Assembly: GCF_001512305.1 (NCBI RefSeq)
Contig: NZ_LNUT01000004.1
Location: 380,564-444,563 of the forward strand
From: Arthrobacter sp. EPSL27
GTDB lineage: Bacteria; Actinomycetota; Actinomycetes; Actinomycetales; Micrococcaceae
Length of the DNA: 64,000 nucleotides
Direction: 5' to 3'
Below, in pieces: positions 42,633-51,355 of this stretch. The translations under genes and the position numbers were made by a program. Below the pieces are notes generated by a model. That model did not search any database. It saw nothing but the letters and a program-made list of their open reading frames with translations, and had not been told where the DNA came from. Every line of letters starts with the position of its first letter. Within the stretch, counting starts at the first letter, position 1.

Positions 42633-43343
42633 ATGAAACCAGCTTCACCCGGGGCCGGCACCGGGACCCGCCCCGCAGGCCGACCCGTCAGTCGCCAGGT
42701 CCTCGCAGACCACGTCTACGAGGAACTCCTGGCGTCGCTGATGGACGGGCGGCTTGAGCCCGGGGCTGCGGTGAGCATCGACGGAACCGCCCGGGAGCTG
42801 GACGTGTCCCCGACGCCCGTCCGCGAAGCGCTTGCCAGGCTGGAACACACCGGTATGGTCCGCCGCGTGGCGCTCAAGGGGTACCGGGTGGCGCCGGTCT
42901 TCACCCAGGAAGACTTCGCCGAGCTCATGGAGGCGCGCCTGGCAATAGAGCCCGTGAACGCCCGTCTTGCATGCGCCCGGCTTACCCCGGCGCACCTCGC
43001 CGAGCTGACGCAGGCCGTCGCGGATCTCAAGCAGGCACCGCGAGGCCCGTCGTTTGCCGAATACCGCGACTACCTGGAGGCGGACGAGCGTTTCCACCGG
43101 CTGATCGCTGAATACACCGGCAACCAGTTTATGGTTGCCGCCTACGCGGCCCTCGGCGGGCAGGTCCAGCGCTTCCGGCTCTTCGGGGGAGTGGGCATCA
43201 CCGACGCCGAACACGCCATCGCCGAGCATCAGTCCGTGCTGGACGCGTTCTCCTCCGGCGATCCGGACAAAGCGGCCGACGCCATGGCCGAGCACGTGCG
43301 CCGGGTCCGAGGCCGCGCCATCGCCGACGCACCTGCCGGCTGA
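42633..43343 (+). CDS. GntR family regulator with FCD domain
   Basis: The product is about 236 residues. The winged helix (QVLADHVYEELLASLMDG, then ELDVSPTPVREALARLEHTG) is followed by an all-helical FCD ligand domain with metal-ligand candidates in EADERFHRLIAEYTGN and AIAEHQSVLDAF. ATG 42633 is used; TTG 42627 would add two residues and lacks support. With its operators it should repress the operon from 43653, with a sugar acid or tetrulose derivative as the likely inducer. Confidence 0.9.
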   Translation: MKPASPGAGTGTRPAGRPVSRQVLADHVYEELLASLMDGRLEPGAAVSIDGTARELDVSPTPVREALARLEHTGMVRRVALKGYRVAPVFTQEDFAELMEARLAIEPVNARLACARLTPAHLAELTQAVADLKQAPRGPSFAEYRDYLEADERFHRLIAEYTGNQFMVAAYAALGGQVQRFRLFGGVGITDAEHAIAEHQSVLDAFSSGDPDKAADAMAEHVRRVRGRAIADAPAG

Positions 43344-43531
43344 CGGCGCACGGCGCCCCGGAGAACCGATACCAGCGTACGGGCTCATGATCCCAGCCGG
43401 CGGCTGACACCGGCAGCCGGGCGGGCCCCTGGTCCGACACCCCAAGTCCTGTAGCCCCGGCTAACGGCCTCACCGGCGCGGATTTGCCCACCCGTAGGGC
43501 GAGAGGATTCCGTGAACGGCCCTGATCTTAC

Positions 43532-43624
43532 ATTCCGTAGGAATGCCCTATAGGATCTTCGATTGTTGCTGCCGATTCTGATGTGACCTTGACAACATCA
43601 ATCCCGATAGTAAATCCTATAGGA
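43532..43624 (+). promoter_or_regulatory. Promoter and operators of the tetrulose operon
   Basis: The 309-bp stretch 43344-43652 holds no gene. It contains ATTCCGTAGGAAT (43532-43544), CCCTATAGGA (43546-43555), TTGACA (43589-43594) and TCCTATAGGA (43615-43624), the last covering the expected -10 region about 17 bp downstream of TTGACA. The operators at 43546 and 43615 are 69 bp apart. Repression by the upstream GntR protein, possibly with looping, is inferred. Confidence 0.75.
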
Positions 43625-43652
43625 AACAGGATTACACGAAGGAGTGAACCCC

Positions 43653-44657
43653 ATGGCCTACACAGCCGATAACTGGCCCATCACCGCAGCACTCCTGCAG
43701 TTCCCGGGAACCGATGTGCAGGGCAACCACGTCAACGATGCCGACGCCTCCGCCTGGGCCGAGGTTCTCACCGAGGTCAAGGACGCCGGCTTCGCCAATG
43801 CCGACCTCACGGACAGCTGGGTCCGCCCGGGCGATTTGAGCTCTGCCAGGCTTGCCGAGTTCAGGCAGACCGCGGACAACGTCGGCATCGGCATCCCCGT
43901 CATCTCCGCTATCCGCCGCAGTGTCATCGAGGAAGGAAACTGGGAAGCCAACCTGGCGTACAGCCACCGCACCATCGACGCCGCCGCCGAGCTGGGCTGC
44001 GAGGTTGTCTCATTCGGACTGCACCAGGCCATCACCGCCGAGCAGCAGAAGCAGCTCTGGTTCTGGACAATCGACGGATACAAGGACCCAGTGGGGGACA
44101 AGGAAACCTGGGGCAAGGCCGTCAGCCGCCTACGCGAACTTGGCCAGCACGCGGCCGAGGTCGGTGTCCTGCTCTCGCTCGAAATGTACGAGGACACCTA
44201 CCTGGGCACCGCGGATTCCTCGGTCCAACTGGTCCAGGACATCGGCCTGGCCAACGTCGGCCTCAACCCGGACATCGGCAACCTCATCCGGCTGCACCGC
44301 CCGATCGAGGACTGGCGCGAAATGGTTGCCAAGACCCTCCCGTACTCCAACTACTGGCACATGAAGAACTACATCCGCGACGAGGACGTTGCCCGCGACA
44401 CCTACGTTGCCATGCCGGCTCCGATGGAAAGCGGCCTCATCAACTACCGCGAGGCGTTCAAGGTAGCTCTCTCCGTTGGCTTCCAGGGCATCCTCTGCAC
44501 CGAGCACTACGGCGGCGACGGTCTCAGCGTCACAGCCAGCAACCAGAACTACCTCCGCCGCCAGGTCCTGCCGAAGACCGACGGTTATGCCCTCGGCACC
44601 AGCCAGGTGGCCCAGAGTCGGCAGCTGCCGGCAGCCACGGCACTCGCCGGCGTCTGA
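43653..44657 (+). CDS. TIM-barrel sugar isomerase/epimerase-family enzyme, possible 3-keto acid decarboxylase
   Basis: This 334-residue protein of the AP-endonuclease-2/xylose-isomerase-like superfamily has probable metal ligands in LLSLEMYEDT, VGLNPDIGN, NYWHMKNYIRD and ILCTEHYGGD. ATG 43653 has GAAGGAG 8 bp upstream. It is the first gene of the operon. Relatives include tetrulose-phosphate epimerases (EryC type) and 3-oxoisoapionate decarboxylase (OiaC), which makes L-erythrulose. With an L-erythrulose-type kinase next in the operon, the decarboxylase role fits best, but that is inference. Confidence 0.8.
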   Translation: MAYTADNWPITAALLQFPGTDVQGNHVNDADASAWAEVLTEVKDAGFANADLTDSWVRPGDLSSARLAEFRQTADNVGIGIPVISAIRRSVIEEGNWEANLAYSHRTIDAAAELGCEVVSFGLHQAITAEQQKQLWFWTIDGYKDPVGDKETWGKAVSRLRELGQHAAEVGVLLSLEMYEDTYLGTADSSVQLVQDIGLANVGLNPDIGNLIRLHRPIEDWREMVAKTLPYSNYWHMKNYIRDEDVARDTYVAMPAPMESGLINYREAFKVALSVGFQGILCTEHYGGDGLSVTASNQNYLRRQVLPKTDGYALGTSQVAQSRQLPAATALAGV

Positions 44658-44730
44658 GCGGGCAGCTGAAAAGCCGGCAGCTGAAAACTGAGCGTCTGAC
44701 AGGGCGCTGAACGAACGCCGGCACCGGCGC

Positions 44731-44770
44731 GTGGTGCGGCCGTCAAACCAATTGGGGGCGGCCGCACCAC
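44731..44770. other. Intra-operon hairpin
   Basis: GTGGTGCGGCCG (44731-44742) pairs with CGGCCGCACCAC (44759-44770), a 12-bp perfect stem with a 16-base loop and no T tract. It lies in the 177-bp gap between the first and second operon genes and may lower downstream expression or protect the upstream transcript. Confidence 0.55.
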
Positions 44771-44834
44771 CCCAGTTTCACCCCAGCTCTTTACCCACAG
44801 CTCCACTTCACCAACACGGATTCGATGAGGAACC

Positions 44835-46592
44835 ATGACCCAGATCTTCGACAACCCCGCTGACTTTGCGGATGAGGCGTTGGACGGCTTTGTGGCAGCC
44901 AACCGCGGGTACGTCGCCCGCGTCGACGGCGGCGTCGTCCGCTCCACCGAGGTCCCGGCCGGGCAGGTTGCCCTGGTGGTCGGTGGCGGCTCCGGGCATT
45001 ACCCTGCCTTCGCCGGACTTGTGGGGCCCGGACTTGCCGCCGGCTCGGCCTGCGGCAACATGTTCGCGTCGCCCGCGGCCGGCCAGGTCTACCGCGTCGC
45101 CAAGGCCGCCAGTGCGGGGGGCGGCGTGCTGCTGAGTTACGGCAACTACGCCGGCGACGTCCTGCATTTCGGCCAGGCCCAGCTCCGCCTCAACGCCGAA
45201 GGCATCGAAACCCGCACGGTCCTGGTCACGGATGACATTGCCAGCGCGCCGCTGGACCAGATCGAGAAGCGGCGCGGCATTGCCGGCGACCTGACGGTGT
45301 TCAAAATCGCCGGCGCCGCCGCCGAAGCGGGACTGGACCTGGACGGCGTCGAACGTCTGGCTATCAGGACGAACTACCGCACGCGGTCCCTCGGTGTGGC
45401 CTTCGACGGGTGCACGCTGCCTGGCGCCGACGCGCCGCTGTTCACTGTTCCGGAAGGGCACATGTCCCTTGGTCTGGGCATCCACGGCGAACCGGGCATC
45501 TCAGATCACCCGATGCCCACCGCCTCCGAGCTGGCCGAACTCCTGGTCAGCCGGCTCCTCGCCGACAAGCCGCACGACGCCGGCAGCCGCGTCGTCGCGA
45601 TCGTCAACGGACTTGGCACCGTCAAGTACGACGAGCTGTTCCTGCTGTTCGGCAAGATTGAGAAGCTTCTCATTGCGGCCGGGCTCACCGTGGTGGAACC
45701 GGAATGCGGAGAGCTTGTCACCAGCCTGGACATGTCCGGACTGTCCCTGACGCTGCTGTGGCTGGATGAGGAGCTCGAGCACTACTGGGCCGCCCCGGCC
45801 GACACCCCGGCGTTCCGCAAGGGCAGCCTGGCACCCCGGCCCCGCCGCGAACTCGCCGGCCCGGAGGCCGCGGAGACCGCCGACGTCGAACGCCCCACCC
45901 CGGCCGCGGCAGAGCTTGGACGGCAGGCGGCGGCAGTACTCCGCCAGGTCCGGGACGTCGTCGTCGAACACGAAGACGAGTTGGGCAAGCTGGACGCAAT
46001 CGCCGGCGACGGCGACCACGGCATCGGGATGCGCCGCGGCGTGGAAGCAGCGGTCACCGCGGCTGAGCAGACGGCAGCGAACGACGGCGGCGCGTCGCCG
46101 GCGAGCGTCCTGACCGCCGCGGGGGAAGCGTGGAGCGAACGCGCGGGCGGCACCTCCGGCGCGCTCTGGGGATCCGCGATCATCGCCGCGGGGCTGGCGC
46201 TGGGCAACCGGGTCAGCTACTCCGGCGAGGATGCCGCGGATGCGGTCACCGCCTTCGCCGAGGCGATCACGGAACTGGGCAAGGCAGACCGCGGGGACAA
46301 GACCATGGTGGACGCCCTGCTTCCGTTCCGGGACGCGTTCTGCACGGCGCTCGGCGGCGGCGCGTCCGCCGGAGACGCGCTCGCTGCTGCCGCCGCCGCA
46401 GCCCGGGCCGCAGCAGACGCGACCGCTGACCTCCGCCCGCTCAAGGGACGCGCCCGGCCGCTCGCGGAGAAGAGCCTCGGCCACCCGGACCCGGGAGCGG
46501 TTTCGTTCGCCCTCATCGCAGCACAGATTTCCGCCCACACCGAGGGCCGGCTCGCCAACCCCGAACTGGCCAAGCAAGGAGCACAGGCATGA
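44835..46592 (+). CDS. lerK: Dihydroxyacetone kinase family protein, L-erythrulose kinase-like (DhaK-DhaL fusion)
   Basis: The product is 585 residues. The DhaK domain (about 1-330) has [20 protein letters not shown] and the substrate-binding His217 in [10 protein letters not shown]. The ATP-binding DhaL domain (about 355-580) has [13 protein letters not shown] with Mg-ligand Asp residues and [15 protein letters not shown]-type kinases of this layout phosphorylate dihydroxyacetone or L-erythrulose. The RpiB- and TIM-type isomerases in the same operon favour L-erythrulose to L-erythrulose 1-phosphate, as in Mycolicibacterium smegmatis LerK. It overlaps derI by ATGA. Confidence 0.85.
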   Translation: MTQIFDNPADFADEALDGFVAANRGYVARVDGGVVRSTEVPAGQVALVVGGGSGHYPAFAGLVGPGLAAGSACGNMFASPAAGQVYRVAKAASAGGGVLLSYGNYAGDVLHFGQAQLRLNAEGIETRTVLVTDDIASAPLDQIEKRRGIAGDLTVFKIAGAAAEAGLDLDGVERLAIRTNYRTRSLGVAFDGCTLPGADAPLFTVPEGHMSLGLGIHGEPGISDHPMPTASELAELLVSRLLADKPHDAGSRVVAIVNGLGTVKYDELFLLFGKIEKLLIAAGLTVVEPECGELVTSLDMSGLSLTLLWLDEELEHYWAAPADTPAFRKGSLAPRPRRELAGPEAAETADVERPTPAAAELGRQAAAVLRQVRDVVVEHEDELGKLDAIAGDGDHGIGMRRGVEAAVTAAEQTAANDGGASPASVLTAAGEAWSERAGGTSGALWGSAIIAAGLALGNRVSYSGEDAADAVTAFAEAITELGKADRGDKTMVDALLPFRDAFCTALGGGASAGDALAAAAAAARAAADATADLRPLKGRARPLAEKSLGHPDPGAVSFALIAAQISAHTEGRLANPELAKQGAQA

Positions 46593-47071
46593 GCACATCA
46601 ACAGGCTGGCGCGTCGTCGTCGGCAACGACGAGGCCGGCGTCGAATACAAAAACGCCCTCAAAGCCCTGCTTGAGGCGGACCCGCGCGTCGCCTCCGTGC
46701 GGGACATCGGAGTCGGTGCCAACGACTCCACCGCCTACCCCCACGTGGCCGTGGACGCCGCACGCAAAGTCGCCGACGGCGACGCCGACCGGGCCCTGCT
46801 CATCTGCGGCACCGGCCTGGGCGTGGCCATCGCGGCCAACAAGGTCCCCGGCATCCGCGCCGTCACCGCGCACGACAGCTACTCGGTAGAACGGTCCGTC
46901 CTCAGCAACAACGCCCAGGTCCTCACGCTCGGACAGCGTGTCATCGGCCTGGAACTCGCCAAGAAGCTCGTCAGCGAATGGCTGGGCCACCGCTTCGACG
47001 AAACCTCCTCCTCCGCCGCCAAGGTGGACGCCATCTGCTCCTACGAGCCCGAATACACGAAGGCAGTCTGA
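46589..47071 (+). CDS. derI: RpiB/LacAB-family isomerase, D-erythrulose 4-phosphate isomerase-like
   Basis: The product is 160 residues. [20 protein letters not shown], then [20 protein letters not shown] with the catalytic Cys, [19 protein letters not shown] and LTLGQRVIG are RpiB-family signatures. In erythritol/threitol pathways (DerI, Brucella EryI) such proteins convert D-erythrulose 4-phosphate to D-erythrose 4-phosphate. The gene overlaps lerK by 4 bp and is followed after 1 bp by the dehydrogenase gene. Ribose-5-phosphate isomerase activity is the alternative. Confidence 0.87.
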   Translation: MSTSTGWRVVVGNDEAGVEYKNALKALLEADPRVASVRDIGVGANDSTAYPHVAVDAARKVADGDADRALLICGTGLGVAIAANKVPGIRAVTAHDSYSVERSVLSNNAQVLTLGQRVIGLELAKKLVSEWLGHRFDETSSSAAKVDAICSYEPEYTKAV

Positions 47072-47072
47072 C

Positions 47073-48056
47073 ATGACCGAATCAGCAGCCACAGCCGCCG
47101 CCAACGCCGCCCGCAGGATCGCCGTCGTGGGTTCCGGATACATGGGCGGCGGAATTGCGCAGGTCCTCGCGCTCGGCGGTGCCCGCGTGGCCCTCGCCGA
47201 TGTGTCCGCCGAAGTGGCGCAGAAGAACTACGAGCGGCTGCTGGCCGAATCGGACGACTTCGTCGCCGCCGGGCTTTTCCCTGAAGGCTCCACCGCCATC
47301 TTGAAGGAAAACCTCTGGGCGGCCCGGGACATCGAGGAAGCCGTGGCAGGGGCCGACTTCATCGAGGAAGCCGTCCCCGAAGTCATCGCCATCAAGCACC
47401 AGACGCTGGCCCGCATCAGCGCTGCCGCCCGGCCGGACGCCGTCATCGGGTCCAACACGTCCACAATCTCCATCGCCGAGCTGTCCGAGCCTGTCACCAA
47501 CCCGGGCCGGTTCCTGGGCGTGCATTTCTCCAACCCGTCCCCTTTCATTCCGGGCGTGGAAATCATCCCTCACGCCGGTACATCGGCCGCCACCATCGGC
47601 GCTGTCCGCGACCTCGTCCACGCCGCCGGCAAGCAGACCGCCGTCGTCAAGGACGTCACCGGCTTCGTGCTCAACCGCCTCCAGTACGCCTTGTTCCACG
47701 AGGCCGCCCAGCTGGTGGAGCAGGAGATCGCAACAGCGGAGGACATCGACACCCTCGTCCGCACCACGTTCGGTTTCCGGCTGCCGTTCTTCGGGCCGTT
47801 CGCGATCGCCGACATGGCAGGGCTGGACGTCTACAACTTCTGCTACAAATCGCTGCAGACCGAGTTCCCGGAACGGTTTGCGACGCCGAAGGTCCTCAGC
47901 GATCTCGTCGACGCCGGGAAGCTGGGCACCAAGACCGGCGCCGGCTTCCTCAACGTCCCCGCCGAGCGCACGCCCGAACTCATCGCCTACCGGAACAAGG
48001 CGTACGTGGCCATGCAGAAGCTCATCGATGAGCTCGGCCCCGCCCCCATCAACTAA
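47073..48056 (+). CDS. 3-hydroxyacyl-CoA dehydrogenase-family oxidoreductase, probable hydroxy-acid 3-dehydrogenase
   Basis: The product is 327 residues. The NAD-binding motif is VVGSGYMGGGIA (about 18-29). The catalytic His is in GVHFSNPSPFIPGVEII (about 149-165). The C-terminal 3HCDH dimer domain has TGFVLNRLQYALFHEA. Length and single-module form resemble L-gulonate 3-dehydrogenase (lambda-crystallin type) as much as true acyl-CoA enzymes. No other fatty-acid genes are near, and it sits amid tetrulose enzymes, so oxidation of a sugar acid at C3 is the likely reaction. ATG 47073 lies 1 bp after the derI stop. Confidence 0.83.
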   Translation: MTESAATAAANAARRIAVVGSGYMGGGIAQVLALGGARVALADVSAEVAQKNYERLLAESDDFVAAGLFPEGSTAILKENLWAARDIEEAVAGADFIEEAVPEVIAIKHQTLARISAAARPDAVIGSNTSTISIAELSEPVTNPGRFLGVHFSNPSPFIPGVEIIPHAGTSAATIGAVRDLVHAAGKQTAVVKDVTGFVLNRLQYALFHEAAQLVEQEIATAEDIDTLVRTTFGFRLPFFGPFAIADMAGLDVYNFCYKSLQTEFPERFATPKVLSDLVDAGKLGTKTGAGFLNVPAERTPELIAYRNKAYVAMQKLIDELGPAPIN

Positions 48057-48091
48057 ACCCCGCCACCTTCACGCCTACAGGAGCAACTCCC

Positions 48092-48859
48092 ATGAGCACT
48101 TTCCCCGCAGAACGCACCGCGATCGTCACCGGCGCCGTCTCGGAGCGCGGCATCGGCCGTGCGACCGCCAACTACCTGGCCGCGCAGGGCTGGAACGTCG
48201 GCATCATCGATCTTGACGACGCCCTGTGCAAGGCGGCGGCCAAGGAACTGGCCGCCGAACACGGCGTCAAGGCGTTTGGCGCCGGCGCCAACGTCTCCGA
48301 CGAGGCGTCCGTCCGCGCGGCGATCGACGCGATCGAGGCCGAACTGCCGCAGATCGTCGCCCTGGCCAATGTGGCCGGCGTCAGCTCGCCCGTCCCGTAC
48401 CTGGAACTCGACGCCGCCGAGTGGGACCGGGTGCTGAACATCAATCTCAACGGCGTGCACTACGCCACCCGCCGCGTCGCCGAATCCATGGTGAAAAACA
48501 GGATCGGGCGCATCGTCAACATCTCCTCCGTCTCCGCCCAGCGCGGCGGCGGCACGTTCTCCAAGACGCCGTACTCCGTTGCCAAGGCCGGCGTGATCGG
48601 GCTAACCCGCTCCACTGCCCGCGAACTCGGCGAATACGACATCACGGTCAACGCCATCTCCCCGGGCCCCATCGACACCGACATCATGGGCGGCACCCTC
48701 AGCGAGGAGCGCAAGAACGAACTCACCCAGGACCTCGTGGTGAATCGGGTGGGTTCCACCCGGGACATCGCGGCCGCCATCGCCTTCCTCATCAGCGAGG
48801 ACGCCGGCTACATCTCCGGCCAGACGCTGAATGTGGATGGCGGTCTTTACATGCACTAG
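48092..48859 (+). CDS. Short-chain dehydrogenase/reductase (SDR)
   Basis: The 255-residue classical SDR has cofactor motif TGAVSERGIG near residue 11, ANVAG, catalytic Ser in NISSVSAQRGG, and Tyr/Lys in YSVAKAG (about 160). NIDLD-like acidic residues after strand 2 (IIDLDDA) suggest NAD preference. CAGGAG precedes ATG 48092. In the operon it could oxidise the imported polyol or sugar, or a sugar lactone precursor; the order of steps is not determined by sequence. Confidence 0.87.
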   Translation: MSTFPAERTAIVTGAVSERGIGRATANYLAAQGWNVGIIDLDDALCKAAAKELAAEHGVKAFGAGANVSDEASVRAAIDAIEAELPQIVALANVAGVSSPVPYLELDAAEWDRVLNINLNGVHYATRRVAESMVKNRIGRIVNISSVSAQRGGGTFSKTPYSVAKAGVIGLTRSTARELGEYDITVNAISPGPIDTDIMGGTLSEERKNELTQDLVVNRVGSTRDIAAAIAFLISEDAGYISGQTLNVDGGLYMH

Positions 48860-48871
48860 GGAAGAAGCAAC

Positions 48872-48997
48872 GTGGAACAGCCCAAAAACACGCCCACACC
48901 AGGGTTCGCGGCCTGGAGCAAAGCACGGAAGCTCTACCTCGCCGTCGGCGTCCTGGCCTGCCTGGCCGGAATCATGATCATCGCCTTCTCACGCTAG
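48872..48997 (+). CDS. 41-residue single-helix membrane protein upstream of MFS gene
   Basis: GTG 48872 opens a 41-residue frame ending TAG at 48995-48997. It has a polar N-terminus (EQPKNTPTPGFAAWSKARK), one membrane helix (LYLAVGVLACLAGIMIIAFS), and a terminal Arg. GGGAAGAAG precedes it; the gene starts 12 bp after the SDR stop and ends 87 bp before the transporter. Codons are G/C-ending as in neighbours. It is probably a small companion of the transporter. Function is unknown. Confidence 0.6.
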   Translation: MEQPKNTPTPGFAAWSKARKLYLAVGVLACLAGIMIIAFSR

Positions 48998-49084
48998 GAC
49001 GGCTGCGGCGCCGCTCCACCGCTTTTCACGCACCTGATCCATCCCATTGAGTTACACCACTGATTGCTCGACGAGGAGTTTTTG

Positions 49085-50434
49085 ATGTCCGTAACAACAA
49101 CCTCCACAAGGGACCTACTGGAAACGCCGGTACTGAAATCGGCGATCTCCAAGGCGTCCTTCCGGCTGATGCCCATGCTGGTCATCCTCTACGTGGTCGC
49201 CTTCCTGGACCGCACCAACGTGGGCTTCGCCGAGGCCGCCCTCGAAGTGGACCGGGGCATCACGGCCGGGGCCTACGCCCTGGGAGCCGGGATCTTCTTC
49301 ATCGGCTACGCCATCTTCGAAATACCCAGCAACCTCCTGCTGACCAAGTTCGGGGCCAAAATCTGGCTGGCCCGCATCGCCATCACCTGGGGCATCGTCT
49401 CCGCGTGCTTCGCATTCGTCCAGGGCGAGACCTCGTTCATCATCCTGCGGTTCCTCCTCGGTGTCACCGAGGCCGGACTCTTCCCCGGCGTCATCATGTT
49501 CCTCGCGGCGTGGTTCCCCAATAAGGTCCGCGTCAAGATGTTTGCCATCTTCTACCTGGCGCAGCCTTTCTCCCAGATGATCGGCGCGCCACTGTCCGGC
49601 TGGCTGATCAACATCGGCGACCAGGTCCCCGGCGTCCAGGGCTGGCAGGTCATGTTCTTCGTGGAGGGCATGCTGGCGGTTGTTGCCGGCATCGCCGCGT
49701 TCTTCTTCCTCATCAACAGCCCCCAGGACGCCAAGTTCCTCAACAAGGACGAGAAGAAGGCACTCCTGGACGTCATGGCACTGGAGGACACCGTCAAGGA
49801 GGAGACCGGCCCGCGCGGCGTGCTCGCCGCCATGAAGAACGGCAAGGTCTGGTACTTCACAATCATCTATTTCTGCCTCCAGATCGCCGTCTACGGTGTG
49901 ACGTTCTACCTTCCGCAGCAGGTCGCCCAGCTGACCGGCCAGAAAGTCGGCTTCGCGGTGGGCATGATGGCCGCCATCCCGTGGTTCTTCGGCCTCTTTG
50001 CGTGCTACTTCATCGGCAAGGCCGCCAACACCGTGATCCGCCGCCGTGTCTGGGGCACCGGGTTGTTCATCTCCACCGGCCTGTGCATCTTCGGGTCCGC
50101 GTGGGCGGGCGCCAACCAGCTTCCGGTGCTGGGCATCCTTTTCATTACCCTGGCCGTCTGCAGCTTCCTTTCCATCGGGCCCATCGCCTGGTCCTACCCG
50201 ACGGCGTTCCTCACCGGCACCGCCGCGGCGGCCGGCATCGGCCTCATCAACTCCCTCGGCAACCTGGGAGGCTTCGTGGCGCCGATCCTGCGGACCTCGG
50301 TCAACCAGATCACCGCATCGGATACCGGCACCATGGGCGTCTACGCCCTGGGTGTGCTCCCGTTCCTGGCCGCGGCCATGATGTTCGCGACCAAGCGGTT
50401 CAAGAACAAGGCCGACGACCTCCTGGAACAGTAG
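49085..50434 (+). CDS. MFS transporter of the anion:cation symporter (ACS) family
   Basis: The product is 449 residues with 12 helices. VVAFLDRTNVGFAEAAL in helix 1 is the hallmark of the ACS family (galactonate, hexuronate, tartrate and phthalate carriers). GYAIFEIPSNLLLTKFGAKIW (quoted to show helix 2 and motif A) and RFLLGVTEAGLFPGVIMFL follow. GAGGAG lies 6 bp before ATG 49085. ACS carriers usually take organic anions with protons, so this gene argues that the operon's substrate is a sugar acid rather than a neutral polyol. Confidence 0.9.
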   Translation: MSVTTTSTRDLLETPVLKSAISKASFRLMPMLVILYVVAFLDRTNVGFAEAALEVDRGITAGAYALGAGIFFIGYAIFEIPSNLLLTKFGAKIWLARIAITWGIVSACFAFVQGETSFIILRFLLGVTEAGLFPGVIMFLAAWFPNKVRVKMFAIFYLAQPFSQMIGAPLSGWLINIGDQVPGVQGWQVMFFVEGMLAVVAGIAAFFFLINSPQDAKFLNKDEKKALLDVMALEDTVKEETGPRGVLAAMKNGKVWYFTIIYFCLQIAVYGVTFYLPQQVAQLTGQKVGFAVGMMAAIPWFFGLFACYFIGKAANTVIRRRVWGTGLFISTGLCIFGSAWAGANQLPVLGILFITLAVCSFLSIGPIAWSYPTAFLTGTAAAAGIGLINSLGNLGGFVAPILRTSVNQITASDTGTMGVYALGVLPFLAAAMMFATKRFKNKADDLLEQ

Positions 50435-50526
50435 GAACCGTTCAGCCGCCTCCGGCACTCCCGGCGCCTCACCCGTGCCGGGAGTGCCAACCGGTTCACC
50501 CAGTTTCAAGCAGGAAGCATCAACAC

Positions 50527-51324
50527 ATGCAGCAAAGTGGAACCAGCCAGACCTTCCCGCCCCTGCTGGTGGGTGTCAGCTCCAAGATGTATCTGGGCTA
50601 CCAGGACAGCCTGACGTGGCTGGCGCAGCTGCGCCACGAAGTGGACACCCGCCCGGCCCTCGCGGCCGGGCGGGTTGTCCCGTTCGTGATTCCATCCTTC
50701 CCGCTCCTCCCGGCGGCCGCCGCGCTGCTGGCCGGTTCGCCGCTAATACTCGGTGCGCAGAACTGCGGCTGGGCCGACGGGCCGTGGACCGGGGAAGTGG
50801 CCCCGTCCATGCTCGCGGAACTCGGCGTCGGCCTCGTCGAAATCGGGCACGCCGAACGCCGCCGGCACTTCAGCGAAGACGACCTGATGATTAGGCGAAA
50901 AGTCAGCGCGGCGGCTGCCGCCGGGCTGGCGCCGCTGCTCTGTGTGGGAGAGCTCGACCACGGCAGTGCCGAGCACGCGGCAGAGTTTGTGTACCGCCAG
51001 GTGCGGTCCGCCGTGGACGACGACTGGGAGCTCGCCGGCCGGGTCGTCCTCGCGTACGAACCGGTTTGGGCCATCGGCGCGGCGGAGCCCGCGGCCGCGA
51101 GGTACGTCTCCGACGTCGTCCGGCAGCTCCGGAGCCGCCTCGCCCCCTCCGGTCTGGAGGACCTTCCCGTCATCTACGGCGGCTCGGCCAAGCCCGGGCT
51201 CCTGCCGGCGCTCGAGAGCGTCTCCGGTCTTTTCCTGGGCCGGTTCGCCCATGATCCGGCGAACTTCGGCATGGTGCTGGACGAGGCACTCCTGCTGGCC
51301 GAGGGCATTCCCGCGGCCCGCTGA
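50527..51324 (+). CDS. lerI: Triosephosphate isomerase-family enzyme, L-erythrulose 1-phosphate isomerase-like
   Basis: The product is 265 residues. The catalytic set is present: Lys20 in GVSSKMYLG, where glycolytic TIM has N-x-K, His in EIGHAERR (about 108) and Glu in AYEPVWAIG (about 178), plus the phosphate loop YGGSAKPG. The divergent SSK and the operon position point to LerI/EryH-type conversion of L-erythrulose 1-phosphate to D-erythrulose 4-phosphate rather than glycolysis. It is the last gene of the operon, 92 bp after the transporter. Confidence 0.86.
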   Translation: MQQSGTSQTFPPLLVGVSSKMYLGYQDSLTWLAQLRHEVDTRPALAAGRVVPFVIPSFPLLPAAAALLAGSPLILGAQNCGWADGPWTGEVAPSMLAELGVGLVEIGHAERRRHFSEDDLMIRRKVSAAAAAGLAPLLCVGELDHGSAEHAAEFVYRQVRSAVDDDWELAGRVVLAYEPVWAIGAAEPAAARYVSDVVRQLRSRLAPSGLEDLPVIYGGSAKPGLLPALESVSGLFLGRFAHDPANFGMVLDEALLLAEGIPAAR

Positions 51325-51355
51325 GCAGGTCCCCGCGCGGCCCACCTGTACCGGT

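Noticed and set aside
42387..42661. Several short open frames (60-100 codons) on both strands across the repeat element
   Set aside because: They follow repeat periodicity, encode cyclic GHVPW- or HAHSS-type patterns, and have no ribosome sites; the DNA repeat explains them.
49981..50526. Upstream extension of the triosephosphate isomerase-family frame into the MFS gene
   Set aside because: The MFS gene is intact in its own frame, and ATG 50527 gives the normal TIM N-terminus.
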